64,000 nt of DNA from Hymenobacter sp. BT559 (GTDB taxonomy: Bacteria > Bacteroidota > Bacteroidia > Cytophagales > Hymenobacteraceae), in the NCBI RefSeq assembly GCF_016427535.1, contig NZ_JAELXV010000001.1, positions 1,302,001-1,366,000 on the forward strand, given 5' to 3'. A program made the translations under genes and the position numbers. Shown here piece by piece: positions 1 through 8,828 of the stretch. Within the stretch, counting starts at the first letter, position 1. Every line of letters begins with the position of its first letter. The notes under the pieces were generated by a model. The model did not search any database. It saw only the letters and a list, made by a program, of their open reading frames with translations, and was not told where the DNA came from.

Positions 1-2
1 TT

Positions 3-302
3 AACCGCCACCGCTCACCTATTGGACGGACCGCGCCGCTGATTCGCACCGTGGGGCTGGGCTACGGCTTATTTACCGGCTTGGGTTCCTCCCTGGTAAC
101 AGGCGACTTGACCCGCGGCCACGCGGCGTTGGATTACGAGGGCGTAGTGATTCATAGCGGGGCCGCGGCCATCTACGACGCCCGGGTATTCAACCTAGGG
201 ATAGCTATTGGGGTAGACCAACTGCTTGGCTCCGACGCCGACTACTGGCTCTACCAGCGTAAACCCTGGTTTGGGCTGCTTTTTGGTCTGAATCTGAATT
301 GA
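3..302 (+). CDS. C-terminal fragment of a probable outer-membrane protein
   Basis: The reading frame is open from the left edge of the window and ends at TGA 300-302, so this is the last ~99 residues of a gene that begins outside. The piece is glycine-rich with alternating hydrophobic residues and ends in an aromatic/hydrophobic strand (WFGLLFGLNLN), which resembles the final strand of an outer-membrane beta-barrel. No family is recognised. An internal GTG at 51 is not needed as a start, because the upstream codons are also open and protein-like. Confidence 0.55.
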   Translation, partial: NRHRSPIGRTAPLIRTVGLGYGLFTGLGSSLVTGDLTRGHAALDYEGVVIHSGAAAIYDARVFNLGIAIGVDQLLGSDADYWLYQRKPWFGLLFGLNLN

Positions 303-567
303 TGACCACCAACTAGGATAAGCCAGTAACTGTACGCTTCTTTAAAAAAGGTCGATACAGTTCAGCACCCGGCAGGTTCATGGCGCACGAAGGTGCAGTG
401 GCAGGTGCTTAAGTCTCACGCGCATCCAGCGAGCGCGGGATGTTTACACCACGACATGTAGTCCGTCGTTCACAACACGTAAAAGGGCATTTGACCTATT
501 TGCACGCTCGCGGGTAGCTTGTTTGCTGCGTTTCCAGTAGCTGCTTGATGTTAATAGCAGCGCTAGC

Positions 568-1413
568 TTAGGCCATGACAGCCACCATCCGGAGCACGGC
601 CGCGCCTAAGTGGGCATCGCCGCGCAGCTGCGCGCCGGCCTCCGCGGGGTCTATACCTTTGGTAAACACCTTCCACGCCACTTCCGGGGCCAGCTCCACT
701 TCCGCCGCTAGCTGCGTGCCGGGCACGAACGTGGCCCGCAACTGCCAGCGGTCAGCGACTCTTTCCGTCTGCCACACGCCCCCGCTGGCCGAGGACACGC
801 ACACTTGTACCACCGTCCCAACTGGCGCCGACACTTCCCGTAGCGCATGAGGCAACCCACGCAGCAAGGTGTCCAGTAGCGGCCGGTAGAGCGCCGGGGT
901 TAGTAGGTTGGCGGTTTGGCCCACGGCTTCCCGAATTTGCTGCTGGTGGTGCCATTTCTCGCTGTAGTCGCGCGCAATATGAAACCAGTTCTTCGACTCA
1001 GCCTCCCCGGCCCACGCCACCGAGAACGCGGCGGTCGCCCACGGGTCCAGGGTGTGGAGGTAGGCCGTGTACTCGGCGCCCGATTGGGCTAGCAGCTCAA
1101 TGAGCACTGCAGGACTAAGCCGGCGCGCGGTGCGCACCCACTCGCCGTTGAGGCGGTTGAGGAAGGTCACAATACCAGCGTAGTCTACCGCCTCGGGCGC
1201 CTCGCCGTAGTGCCCATCGCGCAGCATGGATAAGGTGCGCAGGTTGCCGTCGAGCAGATGAGCGGCCACGTCTTTTACCGTCCATTGCCGGGCTAAAGTG
1301 GGGCGTTGCCAGTCCGCGTGCCCGAGCGAACGCATCAAGGTCAGCAACTCGTGGTCCAGCACTGGAAACAGCGGCAGAACGTCGAGGGGCACAGGTAAGG
1401 GCATAGTCATCAA
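568..1413 (-). CDS. Maleylpyruvate isomerase N-terminal domain (DinB-like) protein
   Basis: This 281-residue protein has an N-terminal four-helix-bundle-like region (about residues 15-150). It carries the pattern W..PTLARQWTVKDVAAHLLDGN, typical of the MDMPI_N/DinB-like superfamily of metal-dependent thiol transferases, with the conserved His of the AAHL motif. The second half is less conserved and resembles the SCP-like C-terminal part of such proteins. In characterised actinobacterial relatives the fold uses mycothiol; a thiol cofactor in this organism is unknown, so the reaction is not assigned. The ATG at 1413 gives the family's usual beginning. It stands alone, with no operon partner. 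Confidence 0.7.
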   Translation of the reverse strand: MMTMPLPVPLDVLPLFPVLDHELLTLMRSLGHADWQRPTLARQWTVKDVAAHLLDGNLRTLSMLRDGHYGEAPEAVDYAGIVTFLNRLNGEWVRTARRLSPAVLIELLAQSGAEYTAYLHTLDPWATAAFSVAWAGEAESKNWFHIARDYSEKWHHQQQIREAVGQTANLLTPALYRPLLDTLLRGLPHALREVSAPVGTVVQVCVSSASGGVWQTERVADRWQLRATFVPGTQLAAEVELAPEVAWKVFTKGIDPAEAGAQLRGDAHLGAAVLRMVAVMA

Positions 1414-1961
1414 TGGTAAAAGCGAGGGGAGTACAGGCGCGAAAATAGCTCCCTTCCCCGACCAAAGCCCTTATTACCCTTGGTGATGAGTTAGTGCTGG
1501 TAGTCCAAAGTGAGGTCAAGAAACGCGCCCACCGGTTAACATACATGAACTCGCCCGAAGGCAGCGAAACCAGTGGCTGGTCTGCTGCTAAGATGCCACG
1601 CCAGTTGTGCTTCAAACGACAGCCAAATGCGTCACTTCTCTAAGTTGTGTCCGAGAAGCAGCCTTAGGTGAAACAGGGCGCCCATTAGTAGCCCTTTTCT
1701 GCACTTAACTACGTATTAGGGATAGATTCCCATACTGCAAGCAACTCCTTTGTGTTGTTGCTCTTGATGCCCTAGCCGTCAATATAAGCTGCCTTTAAAA
1801 TCCTCATTTGTGAGAGGAAGCACTTAGCACTTATGACACGGTACTTTAAAATACCAGTTGTAAATGCTGAATGGACTGTTAAGCCGAGAGGGCTAGGCTA
1901 CTGGTGAGGGTTGGTAAGATTTTTATAGGTGGGGTGGGTGAAGCTGGCGCGCAACGAGAGG
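1414..1961. other. Intergenic region without recognised gene
   Basis: About 550 bases lie between two minus-strand genes. The right part (about 1620-1960) is noticeably more AT-rich than the coding DNA. An open frame continues leftwards from 1615 on the minus strand but runs into the previous gene in another frame and has no recognisable content. The 16-base string gggtgaagctggcgcg near 1935 recurs near 2189 inside the next frame; I attach no function to it. Confidence 0.4.
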
Positions 1962-2462
1962 CTAAGTCAAGTAGATTTTAGCTTGCATCGCGCTCGTGAG
2001 TGGGTGAGGGTAATAGGGTAGTAGCTCCTCTATTACTTCTTGCTTCATGCGCACTACAAATTGTAGGTGAGCGCATTGGCTTTGGATAAGGTGAAAGTCA
2101 GTCTGCGCAGCGCGAAACTTAGCTATTAAGTCTTGATAGCGAGTTTCCAGGCGTTCTTCGGGCGAGTGCTGAGTTAAGTACATCAGTTGGAGCGGGTGAA
2201 GCTGGCGCGTAATAGTTTCGTCTTTGGCGGCTACTAGGGCGTTGGCCGGGGCTAACTCACACTGGCAGGCCGCCGGGGTAGCGGCTAACTCTTGCTGAAA
2301 TTTATTCTTCTCCACCTCCACCTTCTGGTTGTTACCACTGCCGGCTTGGTTGAAAGTACTCGTTTGGACTGTAAAGGCTGTAAATATCAAAAACACCAGG
2401 CATATTTTGTGAAATAGCCTGGTGTTTTTCTGAAGAAACAATGGAGCCAAAGGGCAACCCAC
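1962..2462 (-). CDS. Hypothetical protein, uncertain
   Basis: This 166-residue frame has a hydrophobic N-terminal stretch (ICLVFLIFTAFTV, about residues 21-33) that could be a signal peptide or anchor. A polar, Gln/Glu-rich helical region follows. I do not recognise a family. The frame starts inside a strong perfect hairpin (2389-2429) that looks like a terminator, so either translation begins further in or the N-terminal codons are not really coding. Base composition is lower in GC than the neighbours. It could be a small exported protein or a decayed one. Confidence 0.35.
   Translation of the reverse strand: MGCPLAPLFLQKNTRLFHKICLVFLIFTAFTVQTSTFNQAGSGNNQKVEVEKNKFQQELAATPAACQCELAPANALVAAKDETITRQLHPLQLMYLTQHSPEERLETRYQDLIAKFRAAQTDFHLIQSQCAHLQFVVRMKQEVIEELLPYYPHPLTSAMQAKIYLT
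2389..2429. terminator. Perfect 13-bp hairpin with A/T flanks
   Basis: The arms aaaaacaccaggc (2389-2401) and gcctggtgttttt (2417-2429) are exactly complementary. The 15-base loop can pair further (tattt/aaata) around tgtg. Arms ending in A5 and T5 give a bidirectional intrinsic-terminator shape. It sits 175 bases beyond the end of the minus-strand lipoprotein gene that stops at 2604, so it probably ends that transcript. It overlaps the first codons of the hypothetical minus-strand frame. Confidence 0.6.
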
Positions 2463-2603
2463 GAAAGATATGCTCAGCCGTTGGCCGGGCTGGCAACTGG
2501 CCCACCTAGGACTTGCCGGCCTGCGTATCGACCAAGGCTAGGGCACGGAGAACCAGCTGAGCCAGTTCCGCGCCTTTGCTTACTAGCTAGGTACTACCTA
2601 GGC

Positions 2604-3167
2604 TTAGCGAATGGTAACTGGAAAGGTCGTGTCGAAGTCGGTGCTGCCGGGCGTTTCAGTGCCATCCTTAGTGCCGACTTGGTGGCGCAATACCACGCGC
2701 AGGCTACCGCTGCCCGCGCCTGCCGTGGTGGCCCGCGCCTGCAAGCCAAAGGGCAAGCCTTGGCTGTCTTTGTCGGTAACTACCACCGTGAGCGGCGCGC
2801 CCGTGGGCTTGTAGACAAACAAGTGGTTGGTGGCCTCGCGCACGATTTCGGGCGTCACGTCCTCGCTCGTGGTCGAGGTTTCGTTGAGAACGGCATCGAC
2901 CGTGAGCGTGTACACCGTGTTGGGTTGCAAGGTGATGGGGTCGATAACGGGCGGGTTGCCGCCCTGGCCGTCCAGGTCTTTCCAGGTGGCCAGGCGCACG
3001 TCGGTGGGGGTGGCCTGGTTCACGAACTTGAGGCGCATGGAGGTTATCAATTCGTTTTCGCGCACGGCGGGCAGGGGCGTTTCGTCTTTTGAGCAGCTGC
3101 CCAGCAGACCTAGGGCAAGTAGGGCGGGGGCCAGCAAGGACGCTGGGCGAGAGAAAGCAAAAGTCAT
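2604..3167 (-). CDS. Lipoprotein partner of a TonB-dependent receptor
   Basis: This 187-residue protein has a type II signal peptide ending in a lipobox (LLGSC, Cys25), so it should be lipid-anchored in the periplasm or outer membrane. The rest is a beta-rich domain with no catalytic motif that I can see. Short lipoproteins of this kind commonly follow Bacteroidota TonB-dependent receptors and are often named 'type 1 periplasmic binding fold' proteins. The start lies 12 bases after the receptor stop codon, so the two genes are almost certainly one operon. A role in binding the receptor's cargo, perhaps zinc given the divergent neighbour, is inference. Confidence 0.7.
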   Translation of the reverse strand: MTFAFSRPASLLAPALLALGLLGSCSKDETPLPAVRENELITSMRLKFVNQATPTDVRLATWKDLDGQGGNPPVIDPITLQPNTVYTLTVDAVLNETSTTSEDVTPEIVREATNHLFVYKPTGAPLTVVVTDKDSQGLPFGLQARATTAGAGSGSLRVVLRHQVGTKDGTETPGSTDFDTTFPVTIR

Positions 3168-3179
3168 ACTATCAAAGAA

Positions 3180-5567
3180 TTAGGGGGTAGAAGAAGCGGC
3201 CGGCGATTGGCCAAAGGGTACCGTGAGGCGCAGGGCTACATTGCGGCCCACCTCGGGGGCGAAGTAGCGGAAGGCGTTGAGGTAGTCGCGGTAGGTGGTG
3301 TTGAAGAGGTTGTACACGCTCAGGCTCAGGGCCACGGAGCGGCCCAGTAGGTGGGCCTCGGTGCTGGCGTCGAGGTGGCAGAGGGTGTAGGCGGCGGGCG
3401 GCGGGGCAAAGTCCTGGTCGTCGCGCACGCGCCACTGGCGGGCGGTGTGCTCCACGCGTAGACTCAGGGTATTGTCGGCTAGGCCGCGCCAGGTGGGCAA
3501 GGTCAGGCGCAGGGCAGCGGCGGTGCGGTCGGCCGGAATCAGCTCTAGGTGCCGGCCGGTCTCGCGGTTGTAGGCGCGCACCGCCGAGTAGCTGGCCGTG
3601 GCCGTTAGCCAATCGGCCACGCGGTAGCTGGCCGTGGCATCGGTGCCGTAGAGCGCGGCATCGACCTGCACATATTGGTAAGCCAAAAACGCGCCCCGCA
3701 CCGTGAGCACAGCCTCGGTGCCGGGGCGCAGGTAGATGTAGTTGTTGAGGCGATTGTGGTACACATTCAGCTCGCCGCTCAGCCGCTCGCTCTTCTTGGT
3801 CACCCCGCCGTAGAGGTTAAAAGTGGATTCTTCGCGCAGGTTGCGGTCGCCCTGCTCGAAGCGGGCGCTGCCGTGGTGCACGCCCTGCGAAAACAGCTCG
3901 TTGATGGACGGCGGCCGCCAGCCCCGGGCCGCGCCCGCATTCAGGCGCCAACCGGCCGGCAGCTGGTAGGCCGCCCCCACCGTGCCCGTGAGCTGCCCGT
4001 AGCTGAACTGGGGCCGGATTTCGGGGCTGCGCTGGTCGGTGGGCACCTCGCGCAGCCGGGCCTGCATGTGCCGGGCATCGTAGCGGGCGCCGGCTTCCAG
4101 CTCTAGGTGCCCGCGGCTCCAGCGCTCGGTGGCAAAGGCGCCCAGGCTGCGATTGGTGAAAAACGGGATGAGGTAGCGGCCGTCGTAGTAGTTCTGCTGG
4201 TGCTGCGCACTCACGCCCACTTTGCCTCGCAGGCCACCTAGGGGGCGGTGGTCGAGGTAAGCATCTAGGGCCTGGGTGGTGAGGTTGAAGCGTAACTGGT
4301 ACTCGTGCTCGTAGGCCTGGCGCACCAGGTCATACTCCTCGCGGTTGTTGCGCTGGTAGCTGTAGCGCAGGTGCAGCTTGCCCAGCCTAGGTAGCTCATA
4401 GTGCGCAGCCACGCGCACCGAGTGGTGGCCGATAAGCTGGTAGGGCCGCCCGATGGCGTACGAAAAATCTCCCTTCACCAGCGGCTCGGAGCGCGCAATA
4501 GCGGCCAGCAAGTCGGTAGTATTGCCGATGTGCGCGCCCTCAAAAATGCCCAGCCGCGAGTTGAAAGTGCTGGCGTACAGCTCGGCCGAAAAGGCGTTCT
4601 TGGCAAAGCCCACCGTGGCCGAACCATTATACTCCTGAAAGCCCGTGTTCTTCAGGTAGTAGCCGGGTACGCGGGCGTTGGCGGCCTGCCGCGTGCTCAG
4701 TTGCACCCGGTAGCCAAGCAGGCCCTGGGGCCGGGCCCCTTCGGCCGTAGCCGACAGCGCCCCGAGGCCGTTATTGCTCATCAGCACCGACTCGACGCGG
4801 CCCCGCAGGCCGGGCCGATAGTCGAGGGCATCGGGCTCGACCAGGATAACACCGCCCACGGCATCGGAGCCGTACATGACGCTGGCCGCGCCCTTCACCA
4901 CCGTGAGGCGGCTGGCCACGAAGGGGTCTACCTCGGGGGCGTGCTCGCTGCCCCACTGCTGCCCCTCCTGACGCACGCCGGCATTATAAATCAGCACCCG
5001 GTTGGAGTGCATGCCATGAATGACGGGCTTGACGATGCTAGGTCCCGTCTGGATGGTACGCAGACCTGGCACGCGTTGCAGGGCCTCGGCCAGCGTCTGC
5101 CCCCGTGTGAGCGACAGCTCACGCATCTCAACGCTACTTTGTTGCATTAATGGCGTATCATAAGCTCGCTGACCGGTAGCCGTCACCTCACCTAGGGTGC
5201 CCTCTAATGGACGCAGTACGACGGGTAGCTCTGTACTGGCTGCTAGAGTCAGGGAACGAGTAGCGGGCTCGAAGCCTAGGTAGGTCACTACCAGATGGTA
5301 GGTACCGGAGCATAGTCCAGCTAAGTAATAATGACCATTATTATCGGCCACCGTGCTAATAGAAGTGCCTTCTAGACGCACGGTGGCGGCGGGCAGTACT
5401 TGGCCGGCCGCGTCGGTTACCACACCCGCCACGTGCAGCTGGCAAGTCTGTGCCGTGGCCGTCTGGGGCAGGCTGGGCACGCTTAGTAGGCTGAGCATTG
5501 CTCCTATCCCAGCACAGGACAAGAGATGAAGCCGAAAGAATGAATGATATTTTTTTATTGCAACCAC
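3180..5567 (-). CDS. TonB-dependent outer-membrane receptor, possibly for zinc
   Basis: This protein of up to 795 residues has a signal peptide ending near TATAQ. A carboxypeptidase-regulatory-like domain follows (about 42-125; DAAGQVLPAATVRLEGT), then a plug domain (about 140-245; VVKGAASVMYGSDAVGGV) and a long beta-barrel ending in a transport-type C-terminus (NVALRLTVPFG). This is the standard layout of a Bacteroidota TonB-dependent transporter. The neighbours (a downstream lipoprotein and a divergent AztD-like metallochaperone) suggest zinc as substrate; the receptor sequence alone does not prove it. The first codon at 5567 is GTG and lies almost on the predicted promoter, so translation may start further in; ATG at 5498 also leaves a short signal peptide. 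Confidence 0.85.
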   Translation of the reverse strand: MVAIKKYHSFFRLHLLSCAGIGAMLSLLSVPSLPQTATAQTCQLHVAGVVTDAAGQVLPAATVRLEGTSISTVADNNGHYYLAGLCSGTYHLVVTYLGFEPATRSLTLAASTELPVVLRPLEGTLGEVTATGQRAYDTPLMQQSSVEMRELSLTRGQTLAEALQRVPGLRTIQTGPSIVKPVIHGMHSNRVLIYNAGVRQEGQQWGSEHAPEVDPFVASRLTVVKGAASVMYGSDAVGGVILVEPDALDYRPGLRGRVESVLMSNNGLGALSATAEGARPQGLLGYRVQLSTRQAANARVPGYYLKNTGFQEYNGSATVGFAKNAFSAELYASTFNSRLGIFEGAHIGNTTDLLAAIARSEPLVKGDFSYAIGRPYQLIGHHSVRVAAHYELPRLGKLHLRYSYQRNNREEYDLVRQAYEHEYQLRFNLTTQALDAYLDHRPLGGLRGKVGVSAQHQQNYYDGRYLIPFFTNRSLGAFATERWSRGHLELEAGARYDARHMQARLREVPTDQRSPEIRPQFSYGQLTGTVGAAYQLPAGWRLNAGAARGWRPPSINELFSQGVHHGSARFEQGDRNLREESTFNLYGGVTKKSERLSGELNVYHNRLNNYIYLRPGTEAVLTVRGAFLAYQYVQVDAALYGTDATASYRVADWLTATASYSAVRAYNRETGRHLELIPADRTAAALRLTLPTWRGLADNTLSLRVEHTARQWRVRDDQDFAPPPAAYTLCHLDASTEAHLLGRSVALSLSVYNLFNTTYRDYLNAFRYFAPEVGRNVALRLTVPFGQSPAASSTP

Positions 5568-5571
5568 GTTT

Positions 5572-5603
5572 CAAAAGTAGGACGCGCTTGCTTAGGTTTG
5601 CAA
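5572..5603. promoter_or_regulatory. Overlapping divergent promoters of the TonB receptor and AztD-like genes
   Basis: On the minus strand TACTTTTG (5572-5579) matches the Bacteroidota -7 consensus TAnnTTTG, with a TTTTG -33 element whose TTG is 5601-5603, 21 bases upstream. On the plus strand TAGGTTTG (5593-5600) matches the same consensus and reads towards the gene starting at 5647. The two elements overlap, so one bound regulator could control both directions. I looked for a Zur-like palindrome and did not find a convincing one. Confidence 0.5.
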
Positions 5604-5646
5604 AAAAAATCACGAAAACCTCATTTCATTTCTTCCCTTTTCTACC

Positions 5647-6882
5647 ATGAAGCACCTCTTTTCATCGGCTCGGCTGGCGCTGACTATCGCGGCGGGTTTA
5701 TCGCTTGCGGCTTGCAACAAGGACAACGACGACGTAACCCCGGTTGACCCTGACGCGGGCAAGGAGTACCGTTTTGTGCGCCTGCTGGTGGCCGACGAGC
5801 AGGCCAGTACCCTCACTCAACTCACGCCTTTCGACGGCAGCACGGCTTCGTTTAGCGCCAAGTATCCGCTGGCTACACTCTACCCCACGGCCTCGGGCCG
5901 ATACGCCGCCGTGCTGTACCAGAGCCAGAACCTGGTGGAGATGTTCGACACTGGCCTAGAATCGCACGACGACCACGCCGATGTGAAGGGCACGGCCAAG
6001 TGGGCCGCCATCTCGGCTACGAACCCCAAGCCGACGCACTTCAAGAGCCATGACGAAGAGACGCTAATTTTCAACGATGGCGATGGCACGCTGAGCGTGG
6101 CCGACGAAGACGACTTCCACACACCGGGCGCTAAGTTTCGGGTTATCAATGCTGGCCTAGCGGCTCACCACGGGGCCATGGCCCACTTCAGCAACGACAC
6201 CTATGCCGTAACCGAAACCCAGCCCGGCAGCACCGCGCCCACCGGCGTGCGCGTCATCAACTCAACTGGCGGCTTGGTGCATGCCGCCACCCTGCAAACT
6301 GGCAGCCTCCACGGCAATGCCAGCGATGGCGAAAACGCTGTATTCGGCGCTTGGACCACCACAGCTAACACCAGTGGCAGCGTGCTAGTAGTCAACAAGT
6401 CAGGTCAGCAGCGCCTCATTGCTAATCCCGCCAGCCTCGGTGCCAACCGCCTAGGCACCATTTTATATGCGGAGGGCGCTAAGAAATTTATTGGCTACTC
6501 AGCCACCAAGGGCGCTTACCTCATCGACCTGGCGGCGAATAGCATGACGCCCATCTACGACGGCACCGACGCCATTCAGTGCAAGCTTGACTACGCCGGC
6601 AAGCAGCTGCTGGTGCTGACGCTCGGCGGCCAGCTGCGGGTGTACGACCTGACTACTAATTCCTTGAAGCAGCAGGGCACCGTGATTGCCGCCACCTCCG
6701 CGGCCGATGTGTACAAGCCCGTACTGGAAGCTTCGGAGCGGTTTGCCTACATCGCCGTGCCTGCGCTGGGCGAGGTGCATCAGGTGCAGCTCGACAACCT
6801 GAGCGCGGTAACGAAGCACAAAGTGACGGCGCGCCCGGTGCGCCTCACGCTGCTCGGCATCGAAACCAGCGAGTCGCACTAA
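5647..6882 (+). CDS. AztD-like zinc metallochaperone lipoprotein (beta-propeller)
   Basis: This 411-residue protein has a lipoprotein signal (LSLAAC, Cys23) and an all-beta repetitive body of propeller type. Several segments resemble the periplasmic zinc chaperone AztD: a stretch around THFKSHDEETLIFNDGDG, an AAHHGAMAH segment (His174, His175, His180), a PTGVRV segment and a following SLHGNASDG segment. It also has a His/Asp-rich SHDDH (106-110) that could bind metal. Known AztD proteins hand zinc to the binding protein of an AztABC transporter; none is in this window. It is divergent from a TonB receptor operon, which supports metal acquisition. The call rests on remembered motif similarity. 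Confidence 0.65.
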   Translation: MKHLFSSARLALTIAAGLSLAACNKDNDDVTPVDPDAGKEYRFVRLLVADEQASTLTQLTPFDGSTASFSAKYPLATLYPTASGRYAAVLYQSQNLVEMFDTGLESHDDHADVKGTAKWAAISATNPKPTHFKSHDEETLIFNDGDGTLSVADEDDFHTPGAKFRVINAGLAAHHGAMAHFSNDTYAVTETQPGSTAPTGVRVINSTGGLVHAATLQTGSLHGNASDGENAVFGAWTTTANTSGSVLVVNKSGQQRLIANPASLGANRLGTILYAEGAKKFIGYSATKGAYLIDLAANSMTPIYDGTDAIQCKLDYAGKQLLVLTLGGQLRVYDLTTNSLKQQGTVIAATSAADVYKPVLEASERFAYIAVPALGEVHQVQLDNLSAVTKHKVTARPVRLTLLGIETSESH

Positions 6883-6919
6883 GCTGCGCTACTGCGCCTT
6901 ACGAGACCATGTAGGAATG

Positions 6920-6945
6920 AAGGCCCAGCCGATTGGCTGGGCCTT
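6920..6945 (+). terminator. Intrinsic terminator
   Basis: Arms aaggcccagcc (6920-6930) and ggctgggcctt (6935-6945) pair perfectly over 11 bases around a gatt loop and run into a short T-rich tail. It lies 38 bases after the AztD-like gene and should end its transcript. Confidence 0.75.
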
Positions 6946-7273
6946 TTGTGTAGTAGTGGCGCCCTAGGTGCTGCCGCAGCTGGTGCAGGGGCCTACGTGT
7001 TTGAGTGGCATCATGCTGCCCTACTTGTACCAGGCCAGGCGGCGGGTATCTGCCGCATCGGCGCCCCAGAAGTTAGCGTCTAGTGTAGCCTGCTCATCGT
7101 GCGCAATGCGAGAGAAGTGAAACGGCTTGCGATACAAAAAAACGGCAATAGCGGGCGGTGTGCGAACGGCAGGGGCGGTAGAGGTCGCGCCGCGGCTACC
7201 TAGGCGAGCAGATGGGGCGTACTTCTGCTGGCGAAGCACTAGCTTTAGCCGCTCATCTACTCCGTCGTTTCGC
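6946..7273. other. Intergenic region upstream of the fucosidase gene
   Basis: This stretch of about 330 bases has no recognisable gene. The fucosidase frame stays open upstream to a TTG at 7127, but the encoded peptide there is Arg/Ala/Ser-rich and not protein-like, so I treat it as leader DNA. No TAnnTTTG element stands out. Confidence 0.35.
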
Positions 7274-8716
7274 GTGTCTTTCTTGTCCTCTACCGGGTGG
7301 CGCTGGCTACTAGGGGCCGTGGTGGCGGTGCTGCCCGCCCGGGCCCAAACTCCCTACGCCCCCACCTGGGCCTCGCTCGACCGGCGTCCCATTCCGGCCT
7401 GGTTTACTGATGCCAAGTTTGGCATCTTCATTCACTGGGGCGTGTACTCGGTGCCCGCCTACCGGCCCGTGAGCCCGCGGCCCTACGAAACCTATGCTGA
7501 GTGGTACGGCGCCGATGTGTACGGCAACGCCGCCCTGCGGCAAAGCTTTCATGACAAGAACTACGGCCCCACGTTCACGTACCGCGACTTTGGGCCCCTG
7601 TTTCGGGCCGAGCTGTTTGACCCCGCCCGCTGGGCCGACTTATTTGCCCGCGCTGGCGCCCGCTACGTGGTGCTGACCACCAAGCACCACGATGGCTACT
7701 GCCTGTGGCCCACCACCGCCCCCTACAAGCAGCAGTGGCACAGTGGGGTAGTGGGGCCCAAGCGCGACCTGGCCGGCGAGCTAGCCCAGGCCGTGCGGGC
7801 CCGGGGCCTGAAAATGGGCTTCTACTACTCGCTGCTGGAGTGGGAAAGCACCGCTACGGCCAACCGCCCCAGCGGCTATTACCTACCCAAAGCCGACATC
7901 GACAAATACCGCATCCCCGACGCGCAGTACGTGGAAAAGAACTCGCTGTGGCAGCTCAAGGAGTTGGTTACGACCTACCAGCCGGCCTTGCTCTTTGCCG
8001 ATGGCGAATGGGACCGCCCGGCTACCTACTGGCGCAGCCCCGAGTTTCTGGCCTGGCTCTACAACGAGGCCCCTAACAAGGAAGAAGTAGTCGTGAACGA
8101 CCGCTGGGGACAAGGCACCCGCGGGCAGCACGGCGGCTACTACACCAGCGAGTACGCGAGCGACAACGACAAAGTCGGCGTGCAGCACCCCTGGGAGGAA
8201 AGCCGCGGCATGGGGCAGTCCTACGGCTTCAACCGGGCCGAAAACATTGAGGACTACAGCACCTCGGCCCAGCTGGTGCACCAGCTCATCGACATCGTGA
8301 GCCGCGGCGGCAACCTGCTGCTCAACATTGGGCCGGCGGCCGATGGCACCATTCCCGTCCTCATGCAAGAGCGCCTGGTCGATATCGGGCGCTGGCTTGC
8401 TGTCAATGGCGAAGCCATTTATGGCACGCGGGCGTGGGCGCCGGGGGCACCTGCCAAGGGCGCGTCGCAGTCCCTCTACTACACCGCCAAAGACCAGGAC
8501 GTGTACGTGCTGGCCACAAGCTGGCCCACCGCGCCTTTTGTAGTGGCCGGGGTGCCCTCGGCCAGCCACCCCACGGTGACGTTGCTGGGCAGCACGGTGC
8601 CCGTCGCGTACACGGCCCAGCGTGGCCAGCTGCTGGTGCAGCCGCCGGCCCTCACCCCGGCCCAGGTGCCTTGTCCGTTTGCGTACGTGTTCAAGGTGCA
8701 CCGCGCCACCCGCTAA
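7274..8716 (+). CDS. GH29 alpha-L-fucosidase, exported
   Basis: The GTG at 7274 gives a signal peptide (…LLGAVVAVLPARA, then QTPYAP). The mature part is a GH29 barrel: WFTDAKFGIFIHWG at the N-terminus, LTTKHHDGYCLW with the paired His of the active site, and LLFADGEW containing the expected nucleophile Asp. A GGNLLLNIGPAADG segment follows, then a small beta-sandwich-like tail. The enzyme should release alpha-linked L-fucose in the periplasm. The neighbours (an isomerase-like protein and GH97) suggest a glycan-use island, although no SusC/SusD pair is present. The open frame continues upstream to TTG 7127, but that extension precedes the signal peptide and is rejected. Confidence 0.9.
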   Translation: MSFLSSTGWRWLLGAVVAVLPARAQTPYAPTWASLDRRPIPAWFTDAKFGIFIHWGVYSVPAYRPVSPRPYETYAEWYGADVYGNAALRQSFHDKNYGPTFTYRDFGPLFRAELFDPARWADLFARAGARYVVLTTKHHDGYCLWPTTAPYKQQWHSGVVGPKRDLAGELAQAVRARGLKMGFYYSLLEWESTATANRPSGYYLPKADIDKYRIPDAQYVEKNSLWQLKELVTTYQPALLFADGEWDRPATYWRSPEFLAWLYNEAPNKEEVVVNDRWGQGTRGQHGGYYTSEYASDNDKVGVQHPWEESRGMGQSYGFNRAENIEDYSTSAQLVHQLIDIVSRGGNLLLNIGPAADGTIPVLMQERLVDIGRWLAVNGEAIYGTRAWAPGAPAKGASQSLYYTAKDQDVYVLATSWPTAPFVVAGVPSASHPTVTLLGSTVPVAYTAQRGQLLVQPPALTPAQVPCPFAYVFKVHRATR

Positions 8717-8736
8717 GACCTAGGGCATATTAAGCG

Positions 8737-8796
8737 AAAGGCCGTTAACCCATCCTGCTGGGCATAGCCAAAGCAGCATGAATTAACGGCCTTTTT
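8737..8796. terminator. Long-loop bidirectional terminator
   Basis: aaaggccgttaa (8737-8748) pairs perfectly with ttaacggccttt (8783-8794), followed by more T. It lies between convergent genes (fucosidase on plus, isomerase-like on minus) and can serve both. The 34-base loop is unusually long and contains a smaller pairing (gctgggc/gcatagc region). Confidence 0.65.
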
Positions 8797-8828
8797 ACAA
8801 ACAGCCAACTACGCGTGGAGCTGTCCCG

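Noticed and set aside
1115..1615. Minus-strand open frame that might be a transposase fragment
   Set aside because: It lies mostly antisense or out of frame to the maleylpyruvate-isomerase-like gene, and the free part has no DDE motif, terminal repeat or recognisable family.
2481..3183. Plus-strand open frames opposite the lipoprotein gene
   Set aside because: High GC leaves long antisense frames open; these have no signal peptide or family pattern, while the minus strand has a clear lipoprotein.
5568..5646. Zur box between the divergent metal-uptake genes
   Set aside because: The region has TTGCAA-like words but no convincing palindrome that I could defend.
7883..8701. Long (272-residue) open frame antisense to the GH29 gene
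   Set aside because: It is rich in Arg, His, Val and Gly, as expected from the complement of GC-rich coding DNA, and conflicts with a full GH29 enzyme on the other strand.
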